This document shows, piece after piece, positions 27,467-36,237 of a stretch of 64,000 bases of DNA. Where the stretch lies: contig JBLXBZ010000002.1 in the NCBI GenBank assembly GCA_048265185.1, forward strand, positions 434,001 through 498,000, read 5' to 3'. How positions within the stretch are numbered: the first letter of the stretch is position 1; every line of letters begins with the position of its first letter. The stretch comes from JBLXBZ01 sp048265185 (GTDB lineage: Bacteria > Pseudomonadota > Alphaproteobacteria > Rhizobiales > Stappiaceae). The notes under the pieces were generated by a model. That model was not told the DNA's origin. It searched no databases and saw only the letters and a program-made list of their open reading frames with translations. A program made the position numbers and the translations under genes.

Positions 27467-28332
27467 AATCCAACAATGCGGCGCAGTCACTCTCACCCGC
27501 AGTGAACGTATCTTCTGGCAAGCGTCAGCGAACCGAGTGGGCCGACGTGGTTCTGAACGCCTATATGGCGATCTTTTTCGCCTATATGTTTCTGCCGTTG
27601 ATTTTCATGGTGGCGGCGGCTTTCAACGCCTCCCCAACCCCTTCGATCACTGACTGGCAGGGCTTCACGCTAAAGTGGTTTATGGAGCTTCCTGGCGAGG
27701 AGAGATTTATTCAAGGCCTAGGGCATTCGCTGTTGATCGCTTTTGGCGTGATCGTGATCGCGATTCCTCTCGGTCTTTCCGGGGCGCTTGTTTTAACCCG
27801 GCTGCAATCACGCGGAACGACGGCGCTTTACACGGTTCTTGTTTCGCCCATTCTCACGCCGGGAATCGTCATCGGCGCCACCACCATGATTTTCTGGCGT
27901 GACACCTTTGGCCTTGAGGCGGGACTGTTGACGGCGACAATCTCGCAAGCGGCCTTTATCGCCTCCTATTGTATGTTGATGTTCATGGCGCGGCTGCAAC
28001 GGCTGGATCGTTCGCTGGAGGAGGCGGCTTTGGATTTGGGAGCCTCCTCCGTCTTTGTCTTTCGCCGAATTACCTTGCCGTTCCTTATGCCTACGGTCTT
28101 GAGCGCCGCGGTCATCGCCTTTCTGCAATCGATCGAAAACTATAATACGACGTTTTTCGCCATTGGCGGAAGCTGGACGCTTGTGACGGAGATCGGCGCT
28201 CGGATGCGCTTTGGTCTGTCGCCGGTGATCAATGTGATTGGCGTCTTTTTCGTCGTGATCACCGTTGTCGCCGCCAGCCTTTGGGTGATTTTGCGCGCGC
28301 GCGGCGCGAGGAAAAATAGCGAAGTTCGGTGA
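27463..28332 (+). CDS. PotC-like ABC permease
   Basis: 289 aa, six predicted transmembrane helices, and the binding-protein-dependent permease signature EEAALDLGASSVFVFRRITLP. It overlaps the preceding permease gene by four bases (ATGA). An N-terminal extension of about 25 residues precedes TM1. It should form the heterodimeric channel with the PotB-like protein. Length is normal, and no insert is present in this partner. Confidence 0.92.
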   Translation: MKSNNAAQSLSPAVNVSSGKRQRTEWADVVLNAYMAIFFAYMFLPLIFMVAAAFNASPTPSITDWQGFTLKWFMELPGEERFIQGLGHSLLIAFGVIVIAIPLGLSGALVLTRLQSRGTTALYTVLVSPILTPGIVIGATTMIFWRDTFGLEAGLLTATISQAAFIASYCMLMFMARLQRLDRSLEEAALDLGASSVFVFRRITLPFLMPTVLSAAVIAFLQSIENYNTTFFAIGGSWTLVTEIGARMRFGLSPVINVIGVFFVVITVVAASLWVILRARGARKNSEVR

Positions 28333-28820
28333 TGAGCCAAAGGATCATGAGTTTACGCAACGAAGAAGAGTGCTTTTTCACGTGTGAGGTCCCGCTATCG
28401 CGTGAGGATGCGTTTGAACTGTTCGTGGGCCGTCTGACCGACTGGTGGCCGAGGGGCTATAGTTTTTTTGGCGAGGATATGCTGGAGGTTGGCGTTGAGC
28501 CTCGTCTTGGCGGGCTGTGTTATGAAATCAGTAAAACAGGAAATCAGGTGGTTTGGGGGACGGTGCTTTCAATCGAGGCGCCGCTTTATGTTCGATTGGC
28601 CTGGCAAATCGGGCCGGACCGTTCGGTGACGGGTGATCCAGGCGCGGCGAGTCGTGTCATGGTCACTTTTCGCGAGGCGCGCCACGGGACAAACGTTGAG
28701 TTGGTTCATAACGACTTTCTGCGCCATGGCGAGGGCGGGCTGGACTACCTCAAAGCGATGGCCTCGCCTCAGGGATGGCCCGATTATCTGGCGCGCTTTG
28801 TGGACGCGTCCCGCTCATGA
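28332..28820 (+). CDS. SRPBCC (AHSA1-like) domain protein
   Basis: 162 aa from the ATG at 28332, which overlaps the stop of the permease gene by one base (TGATG), so it belongs to the transporter operon. The sequence has START/SRPBCC-fold features of the AHSA1/polyketide-cyclase type: FFTCEVPLSREDAFELFV, a WWPRGYSF strand pair, VWGTVLSIEAPLYVRLAW and the C-terminal helix (GWPDYLARFVD). These bind hydrophobic ligands; no enzyme activity can be assigned. Its coupling to a transporter is unusual. Confidence 0.75.
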   Translation: MSQRIMSLRNEEECFFTCEVPLSREDAFELFVGRLTDWWPRGYSFFGEDMLEVGVEPRLGGLCYEISKTGNQVVWGTVLSIEAPLYVRLAWQIGPDRSVTGDPGAASRVMVTFREARHGTNVELVHNDFLRHGEGGLDYLKAMASPQGWPDYLARFVDASRS

Positions 28821-29539
28821 AACTGGTCTTTCGCTGTCGACCTGAATTGTTTGGACATATCCCTGAACCTGTCGCCGCCAGGGCGAGGCTGCCGGAGTGG
28901 CTGAAGGCTGCGCCTTCGATGATGGTGAGCGAGGCGCTTGGGGGAGCGCAAGTGCGCACCTTGAAACATTGCCCCCCTTTGATCGACGCGCTTTCGCTTG
29001 GCGTGATGTTTCATCTGGCCGCCGATCTTCACGTTGAAGATGGAGAATTGTCGTGGAACTGGCCGCAAATGGCGCGACGAGGAGAGGGGGCAGATCATAC
29101 CCGTTCGCCCATCGGAGTGCATGTTCCAGAACAGATGGGCGGCGCTCCATTGGGCGCGACGAAAGATCAATTCGTCGTCAAGTTCAATAATTTCTGGACG
29201 GTGGAGGCGCCGGAGGGCGTGTCGTTATTGTTCACCCACCCTTTGAACCGGGAAGACTTGCCGTTTCGCACACTCGCCGGCCTCGTGGATTGTGACCGTT
29301 TTAGCGCCGGGATTGTGCATTTTCCCGCTCTGTGGCTTGATTCTGAATTTGAAGGAGTTCTGCCGGCGGGAACGCCCATCGCGCAAGGCTTTCCCATTCG
29401 CCGCGAGGCTCTTGATCTGCAAATTGAACCTATGGACCAAGAGCGGCAGGAGGAAAACAAAGTGGTGCAGGACAGTTTGCAAGGTGAGCCGGGAGTGTAT
29501 CGCAAACGCTTTAGAGCGCCGCGCTCAATGACGGACTAA
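28817..29539 (+). CDS. Uncharacterised protein (DUF6065-like) at the end of the transporter operon
   Basis: 240 aa, with the start overlapping the SRPBCC gene by ATGA. No membrane segment or signal peptide. Distinct patches are KFNNFWTVEAPEGVSLLFTH, PLNREDLPFRTLAGLVD and LPAGTPIAQGFPIRREAL. These recall a family of unknown function (DUF6065-like) that I believe also occurs in marine phages; this is from memory and unverified. The last gene of the transporter operon, convergent with the TPR gene by four bases. No function is proposed. Confidence 0.6.
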   Translation: MKLVFRCRPELFGHIPEPVAARARLPEWLKAAPSMMVSEALGGAQVRTLKHCPPLIDALSLGVMFHLAADLHVEDGELSWNWPQMARRGEGADHTRSPIGVHVPEQMGGAPLGATKDQFVVKFNNFWTVEAPEGVSLLFTHPLNREDLPFRTLAGLVDCDRFSAGIVHFPALWLDSEFEGVLPAGTPIAQGFPIRREALDLQIEPMDQERQEENKVVQDSLQGEPGVYRKRFRAPRSMTD

Positions 29540-30147
29540 AGCTCTTTTTGCAATAGTTTTGAAAGGCGCAAGGGAAGCCGCCCCGTCGGCGTTTGGGTCA
29601 TAATTTTCAACAAATGCGGACGCCGCTGCGGAGAACTGCGGTAGATTTCCTGCAATGCGGTTACGCCCGAAGCTTCTCCCATACGCGTCAACGCCTCGCC
29701 CAGGCCGACCTTCGCCTCCGTATCGTCTGGCATGAGACGCAGCCGATTTTCAAAGTAGGCTTTCGCTTCAACAGGAGCGTCGAGCGCAAGGCATATGCGC
29801 CCCATGTTCAAAAGCGCGTCTGGGTCTTCTGCGAATTGTCGTTGATATTTCTTAAAAGATTTGAGCGATTGCGCGAGGTTCCCCATATCCATGAGCGTGG
29901 CGGCGCGTTCATAGGCGGCGCCTTGATGAGGGGCGAGCTTCAACGCCTTGTCGAGCGCGTCCAGCGCTTCTGCGTTTTTGTTTTGCCGGCGCAGCACAAG
30001 CGCTAAATTATAAAGCAACGATGGTTGTTCTGGCGTTCGTTCAAGTAAAAGCGATAAAGCCGCCTGAGCTTGCTTCCAGTCGCAGGCGGCGATTGAAGTT
30101 TGAAAGATATGCGCGGCGGTGTCGGGACGTAGCTTCATTTGCCTCAT
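29536..30147 (-). CDS. Tetratricopeptide-repeat protein
   Basis: 203 aa with about four TPR-like helical pairs, for example PSLLYNLALVLRRQNKNAEA, GAAYERAATLMDMGNLAQSL, DALLNMGRICLALDAPVEAK and DTEAKVGLGEALTRMGEASG. No signal peptide or catalytic domain. Probably a cytosolic protein-interaction scaffold. The first ATG at 30147 or the one three codons later could be the start. Its 3' end overlaps the convergent DUF6065-like gene by four bases. Confidence 0.82.
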   Translation of the reverse strand: MRQMKLRPDTAAHIFQTSIAACDWKQAQAALSLLLERTPEQPSLLYNLALVLRRQNKNAEALDALDKALKLAPHQGAAYERAATLMDMGNLAQSLKSFKKYQRQFAEDPDALLNMGRICLALDAPVEAKAYFENRLRLMPDDTEAKVGLGEALTRMGEASGVTALQEIYRSSPQRRPHLLKIMTQTPTGRLPLRLSKLLQKEL

Positions 30148-30423
30148 GTCGATTGTTTACCACACCTTTATGTGAGTTTGGAGGCGCTTGAAAATATTCG
30201 CCTGATTGTACGAATTTTTTGTCCCTCGTTTCGTCGTGCGCTTGTCATGGGAGGCATGATATGAAGGCGGTTAACTTGAATGTCATGACTATTTGCAAAT
30301 CCATGATTTTTGAATGACCTTGGCGTATGTCAAGTATTTTTACGGTGTGTGGAGGGGGCCAGACGGGGCGTCGTGGTTCGGCGCAAGGTGGCTTGGGCGA
30401 GGAAATTACATGGGCGAAATACA

Positions 30424-31725
30424 ATGAACGAGTTGCACTTGGACGGCGACGCGGCGCGCGCGACTCCCTTGCGGCGGCTTAGCGATGGGCGGTGGATTTT
30501 GGGCGTTGCGATTGGTCTCGCCGTTATCGCGCATATTTTCTACGCGGTGCCGTTGCTGGCGGCTTTTGTCGGAGTTGGCCTTGTCATTGTGGTGGTTGCG
30601 CTTGGACCGCGCCGTCAGGTGAAGCTGAAGCCCAGCCTTTCGGAGGACGCGGGCGTTTTATGGCCAGACACAGGCATGAAGTCTGTGGTGGACGCCATGC
30701 CGGATCCTTGCTTCATCGTCGATTTACGAGGCGTCACCCGCTATGCGAACGCCGTTTCGCAAGAACGCTTTCCAATGGTGAAGCCGGGAGATCCTTTATC
30801 GTTTGGCTTGCGTGCGCCGACGTTGCTTGAAGCGTTGGACAGGGTAATGCGAGGCGGCGGAGCGGAGCGGATTGAGTGGAGCGAGAAAGTTCCTACGGAA
30901 TTGTGGCTGCAAACGTTTATTGCGCCGGTTCGGCCGCTGGTTCACGGTAGAAAAACAAGTATACGGTCGAAGCCGAAATTTGTTCTTGTTTCTGTTCATG
31001 ATCTGACAGAACAGCGCCGCCTTGAAAGAATGCGGGCGGATTTCGTCGCCAACGCCAGCCATGAACTGCGGACGCCTCTAGCGTCATTGACAGGGTTTAT
31101 TGAAACGTTGCAAGGGCCGGCCAGGGAGGATGAGGCGGCGAGGGGACGCTTTCTGGAGATCATGCTGGAGCAGGCGGAGCGCATGGGGCGTCTGATCGAT
31201 GATCTTTTGTCTTTGTCTCGCATTGAACTACGCGCTCACGTGCATCCGGAAGAGGTGGTCGACTTGAACGCGATCTTGCGCCACGTCACCGATTCTTTGC
31301 AGCCTATGGCGGATGAGCTGAATGTGGAGATTTCAAGCGACCTTCCAGAGAAGGACGCTCGTATCCGGGGAGAGCGAGACGAACTGATCGAGGTGTTCGA
31401 AAATCTGTTGGAGAACGCGCTGAAGTATGGCGCAAGCGGTGAAAAAGTCGAAATTTGTTGCCAGCTCAATGACGCCGCCAAGTCTCCCGGCTGCTGGGTC
31501 GTGCAAATTCGCGACTACGGTCCTGGAATCGCGCTGGAGCATTTGCCGCGGCTGACGGAGCGATTTTATCGGGTGAATGAAACGCCAAGCCGGGAAATGA
31601 AGGGAACGGGTCTGGGATTGGCGATTGTGAAGCACATTTTGACGCGACATCGAGCGAAATTGGAAATCGAAAGCGCGCCTGGCGAGGGAGCCCGCTTTCG
31701 TGTCAGATTTACCGCCGTCGAATAG
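30424..31725 (+). CDS. phoR: Phosphate regulon sensor histidine kinase
   Basis: 433 aa from the ATG at 30424 (the upstream frame from 30310 has no ribosome site). Two N-terminal membrane helices (about 25-60) with almost no periplasmic loop; a PAS domain (about 90-190; SVVDAMPDPCFIVDLRGVTR); HisKA with the phospho-accepting His in NASHELRTPL (H213); HATPase with ENLLENALKYG, DYGPGIALEHL and GTGLGLAIVKHI. The lack of a periplasmic sensor fits PhoR, which reads the state of PstSCAB/PhoU. It heads the pst-phoU-phoB cluster. Confidence 0.93.
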   Translation: MNELHLDGDAARATPLRRLSDGRWILGVAIGLAVIAHIFYAVPLLAAFVGVGLVIVVVALGPRRQVKLKPSLSEDAGVLWPDTGMKSVVDAMPDPCFIVDLRGVTRYANAVSQERFPMVKPGDPLSFGLRAPTLLEALDRVMRGGGAERIEWSEKVPTELWLQTFIAPVRPLVHGRKTSIRSKPKFVLVSVHDLTEQRRLERMRADFVANASHELRTPLASLTGFIETLQGPAREDEAARGRFLEIMLEQAERMGRLIDDLLSLSRIELRAHVHPEEVVDLNAILRHVTDSLQPMADELNVEISSDLPEKDARIRGERDELIEVFENLLENALKYGASGEKVEICCQLNDAAKSPGCWVVQIRDYGPGIALEHLPRLTERFYRVNETPSREMKGTGLGLAIVKHILTRHRAKLEIESAPGEGARFRVRFTAVE

Positions 31726-31773
31726 AAAAAATGTTCATTTTAAAATTTTATTTAAAGATAACAATGATTTAAA

Positions 31774-31806
31774 CTTTCATAAAAGTGACATCTAAACTTC
31801 ATAGAA
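31774..31806 (+). promoter_or_regulatory. Pho box (PhoB operator) upstream of pstS
   Basis: Three 11-bp units in tandem, CTTTCATAAAA, GTGACATCTAA and ACTTCATAGAA. The first 18 bases match the PhoB consensus (CTGTCATAAA-A-CTGTCA-Y) at about 15 of 18 positions. It ends about 100 bases before the pstS start. Because phoR and phoB flank the operon, positive control by PhoB-P at low phosphate is expected. Confidence 0.8.
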
Positions 31807-31904
31807 GGGTCGTGGGCAGGGGCTAGGTTCCGCCTGTCTCATTGGGACAATCCGATGAGATCAGTTTTAATGAATCCTTGCACCCAAAGGGAAGAGGCCA
31901 GGTG

Positions 31905-32906
31905 ATGATCAAAACACTCGTGAGCGCCGCAGCTCTTGCAGCCGCTAGCACTATCGTAGCAACCGGCGCACAGGCGCGTGACCAAATTCAGATCGTCGGT
32001 TCTTCGACGGTGTTTCCTTTCTCGACCGCTGTCGCTGAGCAGTTCGGTCAGAAAACCGATTTCAAGACGCCTGTCGTTGAATCAACCGGTTCCGGCGGCG
32101 GCATCAAGTTGTTCTGCGAAGGCGTAGGCGAGAAGACTCCTGACGTGACGAATGCTTCGCGTCGCATGAAGAAAAAAGAGCTGGAAACATGCAACGCCAA
32201 CGGCGTTACTCCTGTTGAAGTTGTGGTTGGTTTTGACGGCATCGTCATCGGCAGCTCCAAGTCCGGTCCTGATCTGAACGTGACTCTTGAACAAGTCTTC
32301 AAGGCGCTTGCTAAAGAAGTTTCCGTTGACGGCAAGCTTGTCGCCAACCCTTACAAAACATGGTCCGATATTGACCCGTCGCTTCCTGCTGAGAAGATCG
32401 AAGTTCTCGGCCCGCCACCAACCTCCGGCACGCGCGATGCGTTCGAAGAGCTGGCTATGGAAGTTGGTTGTGAAGCCGCTGGCGGCGTTCCTGAAGAAAA
32501 ATGCACCACGATCCGTGAAGACGGCGCTTACATCGAAGCTGGTGAGAACGACAACCTGATCGTTCAGAAGCTCGAAGCTAACCCAGCTGCTTTCGGCATC
32601 TTCGGTTTCTCCTTCCTTGATCAGAACGCTGACAAGATCAAAGGCGCGAAAATCGCCGACGTTGATCCGACCTTCGACAATATCGCCGATGGCGCTTATC
32701 CGGTCTCGCGTTCGTTGTTCTTCTACGTGAAGAAAGAACATGTTGGCGTGATCCCAGGCATCGAAGAATACGTCGCCGAGTTCACCAATGAAGGCGCGTG
32801 GGGCGGCGAAGGCTACTTGGCTGACAAGGGCTTGATCCCGCTTCCAGAAGACAAGCGTAAGTCTGTCGCTGATAGCGCGAAGGCTATGACGCCTTTGAGC
32901 ATGTAA
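31905..32906 (+). CDS. pstS: Phosphate ABC transporter, periplasmic binding protein
   Basis: 333 aa. The ATG at 31905 starts a Sec signal peptide (MIKTLVSAAALAAAS ... GAQA) followed by DQIQIVGSSTVFPFSTAVAE, the phosphate-binding start of mature PstS. Later contacts include VESTGSGGGIKLFCEGVG and PTSGTRDAFEELAME, with the conserved Ser/Thr/Arg/Asp ligands. It binds inorganic phosphate in the periplasm for PstCAB. Preceded by a Pho box and followed by a strong hairpin. Confidence 0.96.
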   Translation: MIKTLVSAAALAAASTIVATGAQARDQIQIVGSSTVFPFSTAVAEQFGQKTDFKTPVVESTGSGGGIKLFCEGVGEKTPDVTNASRRMKKKELETCNANGVTPVEVVVGFDGIVIGSSKSGPDLNVTLEQVFKALAKEVSVDGKLVANPYKTWSDIDPSLPAEKIEVLGPPPTSGTRDAFEELAMEVGCEAAGGVPEEKCTTIREDGAYIEAGENDNLIVQKLEANPAAFGIFGFSFLDQNADKIKGAKIADVDPTFDNIADGAYPVSRSLFFYVKKEHVGVIPGIEEYVAEFTNEGAWGGEGYLADKGLIPLPEDKRKSVADSAKAMTPLSM

Positions 32907-32918
32907 TCATGCTTCATG

Positions 32919-32944
32919 AACGACCGACCGAAAGGTCGGTCGTT
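32919..32944 (+). terminator. Perfect GAAA-tetraloop hairpin between pstS and pstC
   Basis: An 11-bp perfect stem (AACGACCGACC/GGTCGGTCGTT) is closed by a GAAA tetraloop and followed by TCATAT without a long U-tract. It sits 13 bases after the pstS stop and about 70 before pstC. It probably protects pstS mRNA and attenuates readthrough, as is typical for binding-protein genes that need higher expression. Confidence 0.7.
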
Positions 32945-33013
32945 TCATATTAGCCGGAGACACTCTCCGGATCGCCTTGACCCGACCCGTATTCGATCAT
33001 TTGGCGCGAGACC

Positions 33014-34402
33014 ATGTTCTGGACATTTTTACTAATTTTAGCGGCGATTTGTGTGATCGCCTTTTTTGTTGGGCGCATGCGAGCCGTGCAGGTTGTGCGG
33101 GGCGACGCTTCGCGGTTGCACTCTTTGCCGTCGTTTCACGGCGCCTATCTCGCCATGATGGCCGTTATTCCAGCGTTTTTCCTTTTGGTGGCGTGGTCGT
33201 TCATTGCGCCGAGAGTCATGGACTGGATGGTGGTTTCGCAAAGCCAGGGCGCTGTGGCGTCCATGGGCAAGCCTGAGTTGCAGGCTTTTGTGCGCGACGC
33301 GCGCGCGATCGCTTTTGGCGGGATTGTCGGGTTTACAGACGCTGCGAAAGAGCAGGCGGCTGAAATCTACCGATCACTTTCAGTCACTTCAACGGTGCTG
33401 TTGTCGCTTATTTCCGCGGCGCTGATCATCGCTGGCCTGTTTTTCGGTTACCGTCAGATACAGGCGCCGATGCGCGCCCGTCATTTCGTCGAACGTGGCG
33501 TGATGGTCGCGCTGATCACTTGTTCGGCGGTGGCGATCCTGACGACGGTGGGCATTGTCCTGTCGTTGATTTTTGAATCCTTGATGTTCTTTCGGCAAGT
33601 GCCGTTTCTGGACTTCGTTTTTGGGACGCACTGGAGTCCTCAGAGCGCGTTTGAGGGCGCAGGCGCGGAAAGTTCCGGCGCGAATGCGGAGGTGTTTGGC
33701 GCCATTCCTTTGTTGGCCGGCACCATGCTGATTACCTTGATCGCTATTCTGGTGGCGGCTCCCATCGGGCTTTTGGCGGCGATTTACCTTTCTGACTACG
33801 CTTCGAACGCGGTGCGGGCCATTGCAAAGCCCATTCTGGAAATTTTGGCCGGTATTCCAACCGTCGTCTACGGTTTCTTCGCGGCGTTGACTGTGGCGCC
33901 CGCCTTTCGCGGGTTTGGTGAAAGCCTTGGTCTTTCGGTTTCGTCAGAATCGGCTCTGGCCGCCGGCGTGGTCATGGGCATCATGATCATTCCTTTCGTT
34001 TCATCCTTGTCGGACGATGTGATCAACGCGGTTCCACAGTCGCTGCGCGACGGGTCCGCCGGTCTTGGAGCGACGAAGTCCGAAACTATTCGAAGAGTAA
34101 TTTTGCCCGCCGCTTTGCCGGGCATCGTGTCGGCGCTCATTCTCGCCATTTCACGGGCTATCGGTGAGACGATGATCGTGGTGATGGCGGCCGGGCTCGC
34201 CGCCAATCTTACAATCAATCCGCTCGAAGCCGTCACGACGGTGACGGTTCAGATCGTGACCTTGCTGGTTGGCGATCAGGAATTCGACAGCGCAAAAACG
34301 CTTGCGGCTTTCGCGCTCGGGCTCATGCTTTTCTGCGTGACGCTTGTTCTCAACATCATCGCGCTGCGCGTCGTTCAGAAATACAGGGAACAGTATGACT
34401 GA
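33014..34402 (+). CDS. pstC: Phosphate ABC transporter permease PstC
   Basis: 462 aa, longer than the roughly 320 of E. coli PstC because of an N-terminal region with about three extra helices and a soluble stretch (about 70-125, TDAAKEQAAEIYRSLS), a form common in alphaproteobacteria. The permease core starts near residue 160; ILEILAGIPTVVYGFFAAL and SLRDGSAGLGATKSETIRRV carry the PstC and EAA-loop signatures. It overlaps pstA by eight bases. Confidence 0.94.
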   Translation: MFWTFLLILAAICVIAFFVGRMRAVQVVRGDASRLHSLPSFHGAYLAMMAVIPAFFLLVAWSFIAPRVMDWMVVSQSQGAVASMGKPELQAFVRDARAIAFGGIVGFTDAAKEQAAEIYRSLSVTSTVLLSLISAALIIAGLFFGYRQIQAPMRARHFVERGVMVALITCSAVAILTTVGIVLSLIFESLMFFRQVPFLDFVFGTHWSPQSAFEGAGAESSGANAEVFGAIPLLAGTMLITLIAILVAAPIGLLAAIYLSDYASNAVRAIAKPILEILAGIPTVVYGFFAALTVAPAFRGFGESLGLSVSSESALAAGVVMGIMIIPFVSSLSDDVINAVPQSLRDGSAGLGATKSETIRRVILPAALPGIVSALILAISRAIGETMIVVMAAGLAANLTINPLEAVTTVTVQIVTLLVGDQEFDSAKTLAAFALGLMLFCVTLVLNIIALRVVQKYREQYD

Positions 34403-36215
34403 TATCGCTCAAATGGCTTCGACGGAACAGTCAGATAGCCTCCATACATCCGAAGCCGCGCGTAAGCGGTTGTCAAAGAGATATTCAGCGGAATTGCGCT
34501 TCAAGCTTTACGGCCTGTCAGCCGTGTTGCTCGCCGCGACATTTCTGGTGATCCTTCTGAGCACAATCGTCTCGCAGGGCTATCCCGCTTTTACCTATAA
34601 TTATCTAAAGATGCCGGTTGATCTGAGCGCGAAAACGGTTGATCCGCAAAAGCCCGGGGCCGCTGACTATAACGGCATCGTGCGTGATGGCTTGAAACGA
34701 GAGCTGCCATTCGCCAGCGGCCGCAGCGAACGCCGGGTTCTTTATTCGCTCGTATCGTCGGGATCGAACATCATTTTGCGCAATGAAGTGCTTGACGACA
34801 CAAGCATGCTCGGTGGCGATAAAGACGTCTCCATCCCACTTTCTGATTTCGCCGACCTATACGTAAAAGGGCTCATCAGCGCTAAGAGCGTAACGGCGGG
34901 ACAGGGCATCGCAAGCCCGGTAGGGACGGAAGGCGAAATTCGAATTCTATCCACGTCAAATGATTTTCGTAATATTCTTACCGAAGTTAAAGAGGATCTG
35001 GCTGAACAAGCAGCTGGAGTACGTAAGGAAATTGAAGCAAAGAACCGTAGCGTCAGCAGTTTAAACGCTTCAATTCCCGCGCTTGAAAAAAGGGTGGCGA
35101 GCGCTACGCCTGAAAACCTTGAGCGTCTTCAGCGAGAGCTGGAAAATCAGAAAAGCGCTCTTATCTCGGTGCGTTCGCAAGTTGACGCTTTACAGCGCGA
35201 AGCTGAAGATCTCGAAAGCCGGTCAGCTGCGGCCGATACGCCGGAAAAGCTGACCTCTAACCTGCCGTCCTATCTTTTGCACATCAATGGCGGGGTGGTT
35301 AAAATCACTTCGCTGGACAGCGCCGCAATAACCGGGGTCGCCTATGTTCCGCTGAACAACGCGGATGAAGCGCCTTCGGGGACCTGGGACATCGAGCGTA
35401 TCGAAGTTCCAGAATCATCTCGCAAGTTCTCTGACCAAGAAATCGCCTACACAGATTACCTTGTATCCAAAGGACTTGTATCGACGGAGCTGAACTCGAT
35501 CTTTTTCACTTCCGGAGCAAGTCGTGAACCGGAAATGGCGGGGATCTGGGGCGCTGTCGTTGGTTCTTTCTACACGATGCTCGTGACATTGCTGCTGTCG
35601 TTCCCAATCGGCGTCGCCGCAGCGATCTATCTTGAGGAATTCGCTCCGAAAAACCGTCTCACCCAGTTGATTGAAGTCAACATCAACAATCTGGCGGCGG
35701 TGCCGTCGATCGTGTTCGGCTTGCTTGGTCTGGCGATGTTCTTGAATGTCTTTGGCATGCCTCGCTCCGCCCCGCTTGTTGGCGGCATGGTGCTGGCGCT
35801 GATGACGTTGCCAACGATCATCATCGCGGCGCGCGCGGCGTTGAAAGCGGTGCCCCCGTCCATCCGCGAAGCGGCTCTGGGCATTGGCGCTTCGAAGATC
35901 CAGATGGTGTTCCATCACGTTCTTCCCCTCGGCATGCCCGGTATTTTTACCGGAACCATTATCGGGATGGCGCAGGCGCTTGGTGAAACAGCTCCCTTGC
36001 TGATGATCGGCATGGTCGCCTTTATCGTTGATATTCCAGGAGGTCCGCTGGACGCTGCGACGGTTCTGCCCGTGCAGATCTATATGTGGGCCGATTTCCC
36101 TGAGCCGGCGTTTCAACAAAAAACATCCGCAGCGATCATGGTCCTCCTTGGTTTCTTGATCGCCATGAACGCGATTGCAATTGTTCTGCGCAAGCGTTTC
36201 GAGCGGCGTTGGTGA
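34395..36215 (+). CDS. pstA: Phosphate ABC transporter permease PstA with very large extracytoplasmic domain
   Basis: 606 aa from the ATG at 34395 overlapping pstC. E. coli PstA is about 296 aa and alphaproteobacterial forms with a DUF3333-like N-terminal domain about 400-430. Here TM1 (about 39-60) is followed by a soluble extracytoplasmic region from 61 to about 385. This region contains a coiled-coil stretch at 195-280 (KEIEAKNRSVSSLNASIP; ENLERLQRELENQKSALI). The core permease from 388 on is normal: IREAALGIGASKIQMVFHHV and the LAAVPSIVFGLLGLA segment. The role of the added domain is unknown. Confidence 0.93.
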   Translation: MTDIAQMASTEQSDSLHTSEAARKRLSKRYSAELRFKLYGLSAVLLAATFLVILLSTIVSQGYPAFTYNYLKMPVDLSAKTVDPQKPGAADYNGIVRDGLKRELPFASGRSERRVLYSLVSSGSNIILRNEVLDDTSMLGGDKDVSIPLSDFADLYVKGLISAKSVTAGQGIASPVGTEGEIRILSTSNDFRNILTEVKEDLAEQAAGVRKEIEAKNRSVSSLNASIPALEKRVASATPENLERLQRELENQKSALISVRSQVDALQREAEDLESRSAAADTPEKLTSNLPSYLLHINGGVVKITSLDSAAITGVAYVPLNNADEAPSGTWDIERIEVPESSRKFSDQEIAYTDYLVSKGLVSTELNSIFFTSGASREPEMAGIWGAVVGSFYTMLVTLLLSFPIGVAAAIYLEEFAPKNRLTQLIEVNINNLAAVPSIVFGLLGLAMFLNVFGMPRSAPLVGGMVLALMTLPTIIIAARAALKAVPPSIREAALGIGASKIQMVFHHVLPLGMPGIFTGTIIGMAQALGETAPLLMIGMVAFIVDIPGGPLDAATVLPVQIYMWADFPEPAFQQKTSAAIMVLLGFLIAMNAIAIVLRKRFERRW

Positions 36216-36237
36216 TAAGATTTGAAAGGTACTTGTG

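Noticed and set aside
30240..30330. Second Pho box upstream of phoR (TGTCATGACTATTTGCA)
   Set aside because: Only one half resembles the consensus and no 11-bp periodicity is present.
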